Positions 11,630 through 22,216 of a stretch of DNA of 64,000 bases are shown in pieces. The DNA is from Aquilaria yunnanensis (lineage: Eukaryota > Streptophyta > Magnoliopsida > Malvales > Thymelaeaceae): NCBI GenBank assembly GCA_039654915.1, contig CM077600.1:30997992-31061991 (forward strand), in the 5' to 3' direction. Position numbers and translations under genes: made by a program. The stretch's first letter is position 1. The number at the start of each line of letters is the position of its first letter. The notes under the pieces were generated by a model that was not told the origin of the DNA, ran no database searches, and saw only the letters and a list, made by a program, of their open reading frames with translations.

Positions 11630-12680
11630 TTTAAGGTTATAATGGTATCAACTTAAAGTGATAATAGGATCAAGTTATGGTTATAGTGGTACATAGTTAA
11701 GGTTATAGTGGTACCTAGTTAAGATTATCGTGGTACCAAGTTAAGATTATTGTGGTATCAAGTTACGATTATGGATGGTATCAACTTAATATTATAGTGG
11801 TACCTAGTTAAGGTCATGGTGGTACCTAGTTAAGGTTATAGTGGTACCAAGTTAAGATTATTGTGATACCAAGTTATGGTTATAATGATACCAAATTAAG
11901 GTATGCTGGTACCTAGTTAAGATTATAGGTGGTACCAAATTAAGGTTATAGTGGTATCAAGTTAAGGTTATAGTGGTATTAAGTTAAGGTTATTATGATA
12001 CCTAGTTAAGGTTATAGTAGTACTAAGTTAAGCATACACTAGTAACAATTATGGTTGTAGTGGTATAAAGTTTAGGTTATAGTAGTACCAAGTTAAGGTT
12101 ATAGTCTTAAATTGGTAACACATTTACGGGTTCACCTGGTCACACTAGAATAATAACCTTAACTTGGTACCACTACAATATTAATTTAGTACCTCTATAA
12201 CCTTAACTTGGTACCACTTTAACCTAATTTTTGTACCACTTTTACCCATTCACCTGGTCACAATAAGACAATAACATTAGTTGAAATCACTTCAACCTTA
12301 ACTTGGTACCAGTATAACCTAAACTAAGTAACACAATAACCTTAACTTGGTACCAATAAAACCTTAACTCAAAACCTCTAGAACCTTAACTGGGTACTAC
12401 AATAACCTTAATTTGGCACCACTAGTATCTTAACTGGGCACAACTAAAACCTCAACTCAGCACCACTAGAACTTTAACTAGGTACCACTAGAACCTTAAC
12501 TCAGTACTACTAGAATCTTAACTCAGTACTACTAAAACCTTAATTCGGTACTACTAGAACGTTAACTCTGTGGCACAATAACCATAACTTGGTACTATTA
12601 GAACTTTAATTCTGTACCACAATAACCTTAACTTGATACCACTAGAACTGTAACTTAATACCACTATAACCTTAACTCGG
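11630..12680. repeat. 22-bp tandem array spanning the palindrome centre
   Basis: From 11630 to about 12110 the unit reads AAGTTAAGGTTATAGTGGTACC on average (about 22 bp); from about 12130 onward the reverse complement is used (CCTTAACTTGGTACCACTA). The switch of orientation near 12115-12125 marks the centre of the palindrome. The array continues after the two inserted elements at 14221-14667 and 17130-17215. Confidence 0.88.
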
Positions 12681-14215
12681 TGGTCGGTCATCAACGCCGC
12701 CAAAAATAATTCTGGTCTCACTAACAACTCACAATAAATAAATTTGTAGTTTAGTAGTCAAAACCAGGTCGAATCCCAATGTTAGAAAACTGAACTAAAA
12801 GATTTTGGAGTTTTCTTGAATTAAAAGCTGAAATAAATTTACCATAGAATTAAAATAAAAGTAACCAATATTAAAAATGCTCAGTTCAGGGTTGATTATT
12901 AATTTCAATCACGCAATTGATCTTTAAAAAAAAATATTCTTTCAATCAAAGTAAATAAACAGGGCTTTATTTAAAGCTAAAAAGAACCTAAAGATTTAAC
13001 AGTAGAATTAACCAGAAAAAATCTCAAATTAATTTCTTAATTTTGAGTAACCAGATATTGAAAAATAATTTCTAATCAACTCAAAATCAGTATTAAGAAA
13101 AATGAACCAAAAACTTTATTCCAGGCAACAATCCAAAGGCTTTAACAATTTAATCTGTTTTACTTCTTCTGTATGAACTAACTAGAGATTAAAATAATTA
13201 TCAACCAATTCACTTGCTTCTAAATTGAATTCTTTACCTAAGTGATTAAAAGAAAATCAAACAAATTTGTAATCGCAGAACCAATTCAACAAGCGAGAAC
13301 AGAAAAATTAATTGCAATAAATCACAACTATGAAGAAGTAAATACTTGAATTTAAAGAGAATTTAAGCAAGTAAAATCAATTCTCACAACCGGTGTTAGC
13401 AATGAAAATCATCCTTAGAATTGAACCAAAAAAATTATTCACTCATGTTTGGAAGAAAAATAAAGAAGAATTAAGAAAAAACCTAAGGCTATTGAAAAAG
13501 GAGCTAGAGACCTTTTGCGTTTTTGTCTCCTTTTTTTTTTCTTCAAAATTTGCCTAAAAAAATGCTAAAAGAAATAGAAATTCAGGCTGTAAGATACCTA
13601 TTCCAGGTTAACTTGTAACCGGACTCTCCTCTAATTGGCCAAATTAATTTGCATGAGTAAAGAGTACCAAATCTTCCAATTTTCATACTGCCATTTCTCA
13701 TAACGCCTTTTGTCAAACACCTTGCGGGCATCAACTTCTTGGAGCTTTAACGGACAACTTTGAGCTCGGCTTCTATCAACAATCAAACTACAGCAACTAA
13801 GTTACAAGTGGCCTCCAATTGTTAGTTCAATCTTGACTGGAAGTAACAAATTAAATCAAACAAAGCAAATATAATTGAGACCAAAACGAACCATATTAAA
13901 AAAGCTCCAGGCAATGCGAAAAGGCTGGTGTTAACAAAATAAAATTTGACTTTGCTTCTCATTTGGTCCAAAACACATTGTCTCCCAGCTCCCACTTCAA
14001 ACTTGAGCAAGTGTGCTGAATAATTTATCCACCATTAACAAGTTGGTCCCAGGTTGAAAAGAGCCAATTTCTTTCCTTCTAGTCCAAAAATGCCATTGTG
14101 CCTTTAATCCCTTTAAAACACAAAATAACATCATTAATAACCCTATCAACTTAATAAATTGGAACAAAAACTAAGGTAATTATTATAAAAATATATGTAA
14201 CTTATGGATTTATCA
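12681..14215. mobile_element. Inserted element with LTR-type ends (probable solo LTR), 1.5 kb
   Basis: It interrupts the 22-bp array. It begins TGGTCGGTCATC and ends GGATTTATCA, so it has TG...CA termini, and is flanked by the 5-bp direct repeat CTCGG (12676-12680 and 14216-14220). The array continues on both sides. Near its start is the text GTCAAAACCAGGTCGAATCCC, of a kind common in plant LTR-element relics. No coding region is found, so a solo LTR or small nonautonomous LTR element is most likely. Confidence 0.75.
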
Positions 14216-14220
14216 CTCGG

Positions 14221-14667
14221 TACACTAGAATGTTAACTCGGTACCACTAGAACCTGAACTCAATACCATTAGAACCTTAACTCGATACCACTAGGACCAT
14301 AACTTGGTACCACTTAAGTCTTAACTCGATACCAGTATAACTTTAATTTAGTACTATTAGAACCTTAAGTTGATACCAATGAACCTTATTTTAGTACCAA
14401 TATGACCTTAAATTGGTACTACTATAACCTTAAGTTGGTACCAGTATGACCTTAATTTCGTACCATCATATCAGTAACTTTGTACCACAATAATCTTAAC
14501 TTGGTACCACAATAACCTTAACTGGGTATCACCATAACCTTAACTAGATACCACTATAATCTTAACCAGGTACCACTATAACTATAACTTGATACCACTA
14601 TAACCATAAGCTGGTGCCACTATAATCTTAAATTTGTATCACTGTAACTTTAAATTGGTATCACTAT
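14221..14667. repeat. 22-bp array, middle segment of the right arm
   Basis: Units such as CCTTAACTTGGTACCACTATA continue here between two inserted elements. Orientation is the same as 12130-12680, showing that the array was once continuous. Confidence 0.85.
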
Positions 14668-17129
14668 TGTTACCACTCTGAGAGTTTAAATGCGGTGACA
14701 ATATCAATGTGTCAACCTCCCAGGAGCTATGCATGTTCTGTAGGCCATCAAAACAATGCTCACTATATTACCCAAGTGGCCCTATTGGTCTTTATGCAAA
14801 TATATGTATATTGGTCAAACCATAATACACATATTTACATTTATGCACACTATGGCAGCTAAGAAGAAAAACACTAACACAATTCTTAGTCTTGGCTTCC
14901 ACACATTAAGCAATCTTGTAAAGTTTTTAGTGACCAACTACCACACCTGTAACTTCCACTAATAAACTGTATCATTCTAGCCACATAACCCCCTGTTTTC
15001 TTTCCTCCATTATCAAGTAGAGACTTAGAGCAAACCAAGGAATTTTGTTTTACATCAATAGCCCACCTATGGACCAAGTTATGGATTTTTTAAGTTGGTT
15101 ACAAAATTTTGACCAAATGAACAGTAAATCAGCCAACTTTACAATGTCATATCTTTAGCTACAGGGCTCTAAATCCAGAAATTCCAAATTTCAATTCAAC
15201 CTCTGGATGTTTTCTAGATGTGGTCACAATTTCATATCAAGATTGATTCTACACAGGGAGATATTAAATTGTATGTGCAGAGTCAAAATTCTGGTCACCT
15301 TATGACCATTTTGCCCATACAAAATTTCTTAAAATGTATTCACTTCATTTCCTGATACAAAACCAATATAGGCAGTTCCATATATGCCTTATCCACATGG
15401 GAAACCATTTCCCTAAATTTAGAATCTTTCCAACCCTTATTCATAAAAATTTCATCAAAACAGCCCATAAACACCATGTGGACAGCATTGTGCATACACT
15501 CCAAACTACACTCCAATGATTCATATATCCTTCTCACACTACATACACACCATACCCAGTTCATTTACATGCATTCATGCACTACATACATGCCAATAAC
15601 TTAGTTAATATGTACACTAAGCTTCTTGGAGAGCTCCACAAAGCACTAAGCACTCCAGAAACTTGAAGGGACCAGCTGCTGCGTAGGGCAGAAAGTACCA
15701 TTACTAAAAATAGCTTCTGTGCTCCAAAAATCATGAAAATTTCCAGTTTATCACTACACATATGGAAGTTAATATACCTAAGATTTCACAGAGAAATTCA
15801 AACGAAAACTATTGATCTGAATGTTCTCTTTCAGGTACTCCTGAAATGGACAGAAATGGGGTAAGTTTCTTGAATGAAACTTAGTAAGGGCTTATCAATA
15901 AAATCTTCAAACTCCAGCCATATACCTGAAATCCAAAGACACTAAAACACAAAAATACAGTACAAACACACAAATATACACATCCAAATGCACAAACAAA
16001 CACAGCAACAAACATATGAAATGCTGGCAGCAATAACACATTAGGATTAGTCCATAATCATTCAATTAAACATTAAGAACTCACTATGGCAACCCTCCTC
16101 AAGCTATTGCCTGGTCTTAGGAGGTCATTAGGTCTTAGTTAGTACTAACTTGGGCTCTAGAAACCCTGAATTTCACTGCCATAACAGAGCACCAAAGCTG
16201 TAGGGTTAAAACCCTTGGTGCAATTTCCCCCTTAACCTAAACTTGGTTCATCAAGCTCTTGGCTCTCTTCCAAGCTTAGGGTCTTAGGTTCATGGATGTT
16301 TGGGCATCTGTATTGAACAATAAACAACCATGAAACCCAGATAAAACCCTTACCTTTTGCTGAAAATCCAATAAATCCTTTGTAAACCCAAAAACTAGGG
16401 GTTATTGCCTTCCTTGATGCTTCGGTTGTTTTCTCTTTCTTTCTCTTGATTATTTGCAGTAAGATGGCTATGGTGGATGGTGGAAGAGGTTAAGGAAGAG
16501 TTCTTAGCTGCTGGAAACTGAAATTTAGGAAAGATGCCAATGAAATGAAGATTTTTCTAGCTTTATTTCCTTATTTATCTTTAGTAATGGCATATTTGCA
16601 AATTTTGCAAACTTTAAGCCACACTTGGTCAATGTTTTTGCCAGCCATTTGGGATAAGAAAATGACATATTTTGGCATCTTCTAACCTTGGTCAAAAGTC
16701 ATTTTCACCTTTAGAAAAATCTAAGACACTTAAGCACCTTAGTTGTCATCATGCCATAAATGGCAAACTTTACCTCTTTGAGCACTTTGGTCCCCAACAA
16801 TATATTTAATTCCTTCCATGTTCTTTCTTCATAATTCCATCCATATCCTTTCTTCATAATTCCATCCATGTCCTTTCCATAGCCATATTTATAAATTTGT
16901 GCAATTGAGTACCCAATCTTTGTAACCTTACAATTTAGTCCATAGGTTACTTGAAAATCAGGCAATATAATAATGCTTTCTTAAGGACCAAGCTATCATT
17001 GTTTTGGTCACTTAAGGGAGTATATATTGAATACTTTACACTTCACAATTCATACACTATGGTGAAAATTAAAGCATATAAGTTTAAGTCCTTATGCTAT
17101 AATTTTCCCATTTTGTGAAGGTGGTAACA
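14668..17129. mobile_element. Inserted element with LTR-type ends (probable solo LTR), 2.46 kb
   Basis: It starts TGTTACCAC and ends GTGGTAACA, a perfect 9-bp terminal inverted repeat of the TG...CA type, and is flanked by the 5-bp direct repeat ACTAT (14663-14667 and 17130-17134). The 22-bp array resumes directly after it. The interior is AT-rich with only short ORFs (the longest about 84 codons) and no gag or pol similarity that I can see. A long solo LTR is the simplest reading. Confidence 0.78.
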
Positions 17130-18426
17130 ACTATAACCTTAAATTTATACCATTATAACATTAATTTGGTACCACCATAACAATTAATTGTTATCGCCAT
17201 AACCTTAAATTGGTATCGTAAATTGTTTAGGGATTAGGGTTAAGGATTAAGGTTAGTGGACTAGCGTTAAGAGGGATTAGTAGATTAGAGTTAAAAATTA
17301 GGGATAGAGTATTAAGGTTAGAGATTAGGGTTGGAATTAAGGTTAAAGATTAAGGTTAGGATTAGGATTAAGATTAAGGTTTAAGGTTAGAGATTAGGGA
17401 TTAGGATTAGGGCCAAAGATTAGGATTATGATTAGGATTAGGGAAGTAGATTAGGATTAGGGTTAGGGTTTAAGAATCAAATTATGGTTTAGGATTAATG
17501 ATTAGGGATTAGAGATTATATTAGGGTCAGGGGTTAGCATTAAGGTCTAGGGATAAGGGTTAGGGATTAGGTTTATGGTTAAGGTTTAGAGTTAGGGTTA
17601 TAGATTATGATTAGGGTTTAGGGTTAGAGGTTAGAGATTGGGATTAGGCTTAGGGCTTATGGATAAGGGTTTTGGTTTAGGTTTAGTATTAAAGATTTGG
17701 GTTTGGTTATTATAAAATTTTTTAAGATCTTTTAAAACTGGAGAAAGATAGGTGTAATTTTTTAAAAAATTATTAAAAAAAATTAAATTTGAACAAATAA
17801 TTCTATATTGGGTCTTTACCAAGTCCACCAAAACTAATTTACTGAAAAATTTATTAAGTAGCACCTTAATTCAATTAATGTATGACTTCTTCAAAAGATT
17901 AAATAAATTAAATTATTTAAATAATGGGATAAATAGGCTAAAATTATAATTCTCTATATTATTAATTTTATTAAATTAATTTACGGCCAAAACAACAAAT
18001 AAAGAAATTAAATAAAAATACACATTAGAGATTAGGGATTTTTAAAATATTTTTTATAAATTTTATTTAATTTTTGATAAAAATAATTTTAAAACAACCT
18101 AATATTTGATAAAATAATTTGTATGAATTTTATTTATTTTTAAAATTTTTTCTTGATTCTAAACTGTAAATCTTATTAAACCAACCAGATGTGGAATTAT
18201 AGATATCATTAAAATATCTAGATTTTATCAAATCCACCAAGAACAGTTCCTTGAAAATTTATCAAGTATTATACAATTACCTCCTTAATTTAGTCTCTTT
18301 CTAATTTCTAGAAGATGAGGTATATCAAAATTTTAAACAATTAAGTAACTAGCCTAAAAAATAATTTTTATGTATTATTATTTTTAATATGCATTATGAG
18401 ATCTAAATAAAAATTAAACTATTCTA

Positions 18427-18468
<42 letters not shown>

Positions 18469-19502
18469 GTCGAACAAATAAATATCCTACATTATACTTC
18501 TCAAGTGCATTAATTGCTAAATTTGATGCATGGCTAAACAAACAAATACATACGAAGAATAAATAAAAAGAGTAACAAAAAACCTGTTATTAGTGATTGA
18601 TTTGGAAAAGAGAAAAATGCATTTTCTCATGTAGATGAATAAGTTAGAAATGTTAGGGACTAAACTGTAGTTTTGCAACAAAGAGAAGAAAATCTATTTT
18701 GATCCGCAAGCCTTGAAACGGGTTTATGGGTCGATTTATGGGTATCGAAGCGGGTCTTCTTCGATTTCTCCCTAAATCGACGATGATAGAGTGAACGGCC
18801 GCCTGGGCTATGCTGGCAACGGAAGAAGTGACCTCCGAATACAATAACGGGGGTGCAGTGGCGATTCACAGTGGCAAACCAAAGAGGAAGACGCGGCTGG
18901 AGCACAATTCTTCTCCTCTATTTCGAAGGGCGTACTCAATGGGTGATGATGCTTGGAAGTGATAGTGCGGGATGAGTGTGTGGTGACCTGGGTCACAGAG
19001 AATATGGTGGCAGCGGCGGTGGCGACCTGTTACGACGGATATAATGGCGGATACGTTATTTTGTAGGTTACCACTTATAACCTGTAAAAGCATGTCACTT
19101 TAAAACTTGTTCACACTAATCAGAACGGAATAGTTTAGAAAAAATAAAATAAATATTTGAGACTAAAACGATAGAAATATAAAAGTATAATCATAAAGAG
19201 TATTTTGAACCAAAATCCAATCTTTTGATCGGACGGTAGAAAACAGGCTGCACCGTTACGCACAATGTATTTTAAAACGGTCCAATCATTGTTTATGAAT
19301 TCTTCTCTCCATGCCTCGGGTCCGGCCGGCTTCATTTTCTTCTCTCCAAAACTTGCCCCGCTTAAATACTATATTTTATTCTTGCCCGCTAATTAGTGCC
19401 CCACGAGTTCTGCAATCTTCTTCTTCTTCTTCCGTCCCCCATCTGATTTCTGAGAGGTGAGGAATTAAGAGCAGGGCACGAACGGAGGCGGCGGAGAAGA
19501 AA
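17130..19502. repeat. Outer part of the right palindrome arm (inverted copy of UGT upstream region)
   Basis: Mirror image of 9480-11650 plus 1153-1259: array end (17135-17215), telomere-like TTAGGG text (17225-17700), AT-rich block (17700-18480) with (AAT)n at 18427-18467, GC-richer block (18700-19080), UGT promoter-type sequence (19190-19407) and UGT leader (19408-19502). Across the site where the near copy carries the 8.2-kb element, this arm reads straight from GTGGGGCAC (as GTGCCCCAC near 19400) into the leader. Both arms keep a short frame starting MKP.G.EAWREEFINN (minus strand from 19335; plus strand from about 9554), which I treat as duplicated promoter DNA rather than a gene. Confidence 0.88.
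17225..17700 (+). repeat. Telomere-like array in the right palindrome arm
   Basis: Degenerate TTAGGG/TTTAGGG/GGATTAGGG text over about 475 bp, the mirror of 11218-11625. Confidence 0.85.
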
Positions 19503-19546
19503 ATGGAAGGAGAGTTACAGAGAGGCGAGAAAAGCCATGTCCTGGC
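19503..19546 (+). pseudogene. UGT 5' fragment (first ~15 codons), inverted copy
   Basis: The leader and the first 44 coding bases of the UGT gene (ATGGAAGGAGAG... to ...CATGTCCTGGC) are repeated here on the plus strand. At 19547 the similarity stops abruptly and unrelated sequence follows, so this is the outer breakpoint of the inverted duplication. It cannot encode a working glycosyltransferase. Confidence 0.9.
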
Positions 19547-19866
19547 ATACTGTGCTTTGCGCCACGTGAAAGGAGCCGCCTCCCTGATTGACATGACAAC
19601 ACACTGTTATCTTTCTGTCATCTTAGCTAACGGTGAGCTTTTCCGTATGGGCTAATAATACCTTTGCGTGTTGGAGTGGTTAATTGATCCGTGACGAGCT
19701 CTGGATCAGATTCGCATGGCTTAGTTTGTCGGGGGCAAGGCATTTTTTGGGTCCTCCAAAGATTGAAAAATAAACAAGATCCAAGGAACGTTTTGTGTAA
19801 CATATGGCTATGTACATATGCCGTTTTATGCAGGTTAAACAACATTTGCTAGTACCAAATTAAATA

Positions 19867-20748
19867 TTTCTTCTGTTTCATATTTTTTGTATTATTTTTT
19901 ATATTTTTTTAAATTTTTTACATAATTTTTTCTTTTAGTAAGTTTTAACAAATAAAATAACAATTATATCTTTATTTTATTTATCCATCTTTTTCATTTC
20001 TTTTATTTTTCCTTCCCCTCCCACACGAATTCAAAAAGTGAACATAGATGAGCCTTTGACACTGAACACAGATCTTTTTACCATTGAAAATTATTGAAAA
20101 AAATGGACTGAAGGGGGAAGCGATAAAGGCAATGAAATTGAAGGAATCGATTGAGGCGGAAATCAATGAAGGTGATGAAATCGAATGAATTGATTGAAGG
20201 GGCGACAAGACGGTGGTGACGAAATTGAAGGAATCGATTGAGGCGGCAATATGATCAAGCTGACAGAATCGACGGGGCAATTGGGTAGTTACAAATCAAC
20301 GTGCAGAGGCAAAGTTTACACCACGAATCGACGGACGGATGTCGAATCGAGGCGTAAAATCTTTTAGAGAACTGATCAGCAAGTTCAAGATGATTGGATA
20401 GGTGATCAGAGAAGCTGGGGATTAAGGAGGTGAAGTGTGGCGGCGGATCGATACTCCGACGACAAGCTATTTAAGGGAGATGGTGCGATCGAAAATGGCA
20501 GCAATCGAGAATGACTTGATTAATTGTGGAAAGCCGCGTACAACGCGAATCGACTAGTACTCCGGTGAGGATGAAGGGAAGGATAGAGGTCAAAAATGGA
20601 GGATGTGGCCGAAAGAGTAAACAAAGACCAATTGAGGAAAACTTGATGGAGAGAATAAGGGGTAAACCTGGAAAAAAGAAGGCAAATAGTACAATGCATT
20701 GGCTTTCGTGCAAACTAAAATGGTGCAAATAAATTGGGACGTAGGAAG
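19867..20748. mobile_element. Old Stowaway/mariner-like nonautonomous element, 0.88 kb
   Basis: The left end TTTCTTCTGTTTCATATTTT and the right end (minus strand) CTTCCTACGTCCCAATTTAT are decayed versions of the CTCCCTCCGTCCCAAAT terminus of plant Stowaway-type elements, with TA on both sides. The interior (20090-20560) has repeated ATTGAAGGAATCGATTGAGG-like stretches. No transposase is seen. 19547-19866, left of it, shows nothing recognisable. Confidence 0.6.
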
Positions 20749-20929
20749 TATTGATTATAAATGCCTAAATCTGGGTGGCATTTGGACGCCTTAATTCGTC
20801 TTCCCCAACCCTCTGAATATTTACTTTTCATCCCAAACCTTGTACTTTTCCAAGAAAAATATAAGATAAAAATGAAAATGCAATAAATAAATTGGGTATG
20901 TTTTTTAACCTTTTTAGAATAAATGAGGA

Positions 20930-22207
20930 TTGCTTAAATAACCCACGGGTCCCTTAACTTGACCAACTCAAACGAGTTGGTCCCTTAACTAAAAATTAGT
21001 TTATGTTAGTCCCCAAACTTAGCAAAACATGATGACTTAGTCCCTGATATGAGTTAAATCGGCAAGTGCCATCACATGGGGGTAACATTGTCTACGTTCC
21101 TTAATCCTTGAATTTGTTTGCAGCTGATGCTGTATTTACGCCGACGAAGATGACAACACCCTTGATTTAAACCTCATCAATCTTCCTCCCTTGTTGCCCC
21201 CGCTTTCATTTCCCTCTTTCTCATCCTTCATTCCTCTCCCTGCCTTCATCGCTCTGCCTCCCCCCCCCCCTCCATCAGCCTCTCCCACATTCGTTCCTCT
21301 ACTTCCTCAACTTGCTCGATTTCATCCGTTCCTTGATTCATCCCATAGAAGGAAATTGAAGCATCCAATTAAGGAACAAGAGATGTCAATCGTTGAAGTG
21401 TCCGATTAAGGAATAGTGGTAGACCCCTAAAAATGATGGAAGAATATAAAGATGAGGGGTAGTGAGATAGACTCTAAAGAAAGTTAGGACCAAATGAGTA
21501 ATTCCCTCTAGCCTTAAGCAGATATTCTAACATGGCCTCAATGCACCATTAGTCCTTTAACTTTTTCAACTCTTATGAGTTGCTCCCCCATCTTTGAATT
21601 AGTACGACTTAGTCTTAATCTCCAATTTTGCATCATCGCAACACTGTCACTTTCATCCGGGTTCACCCCTAACCAAAAAACCTGGTTTTGCCATTATTGA
21701 GGAATGAAGATTTACTAAAGATTGCTGTTGGGAATGAGTGAAATAGTGAATTGACAGATTGACATCGGAGATGGGAAGATAAAGTGAATTAGATGAACGA
21801 ATCGGGGATAGAGTATAGGTTGCAGGAAGAGAGTGAGGCAAATGGAGGATGGGGAAATCACAACGGACATGGATGCACGAATTGGGTAAGGCTGAGAGGG
21901 AAGGAAGGGAGAACAATGACGATAGAGAAAGGAAGGTAGGCCAAAAGGAAGGGAAGGGAAAGTAAGGGTGGCAAGGGGAGAAAGGCCAGAGAAGGACGAC
22001 GGCAATAGGAAGGCCGAAGATCGAGGCTACCTATTGACTATGCAGTGACAGTATTATTCCACATAAGAACACGTGTCATTCTAACTCACTTTAAGGACTA
22101 AGTAAACAGATTTTGCTAACTCTAAAGACTAACTGAAACCCATTTTTGGTTGAGGGACCAACTCGTGTGAGTTGGTCAAGTTAAGGAACCGGTGGGGTAT
22201 TTAAGTA
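20930..22207. mobile_element. MULE-like element with about 130-bp TIRs, 1.28 kb
   Basis: The left end TTGCTTAAATAACCCAC... with GTCCCTTAACTTGACC and ACGAGTTGGTCCCT is inverted at 22080-22207. Flanks AAATGAGGA (20921-20929) and AAATGAGGG (22208-22216) form a 9-bp target duplication with one mismatch. The interior has a CT-rich left half (21180-21320) facing a GA-rich right half (21870-22010), so the fold-back may extend inwards. Small ORFs here are low-complexity and not genes. Confidence 0.75.
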
Positions 22208-22216
22208 AAATGAGGG

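Larger units (their letters stand above)
9480..12115. repeat. Left arm of large palindrome (UGT upstream region, near copy)
   Basis: This arm is the inverted partner of sequence that ends at 19407. In order: UGT promoter-type sequence (9489-9800) with TTAGCGGGCAAGAATAAAATA and TTTTGGAGGGAAGAAAATGAA; a GC-richer block (9830-10160); an AT-rich block with a (TTA)n tract at 10410-10464; telomere-like CCCTAA text (11218-11625); and a 22-bp array (11630-12110). Each block has its mirror image in the right arm in reverse order. The arms have diverged by visible substitutions and indels, so the duplication is not recent. Small ORFs in the arm are not convincing genes. Confidence 0.88.
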
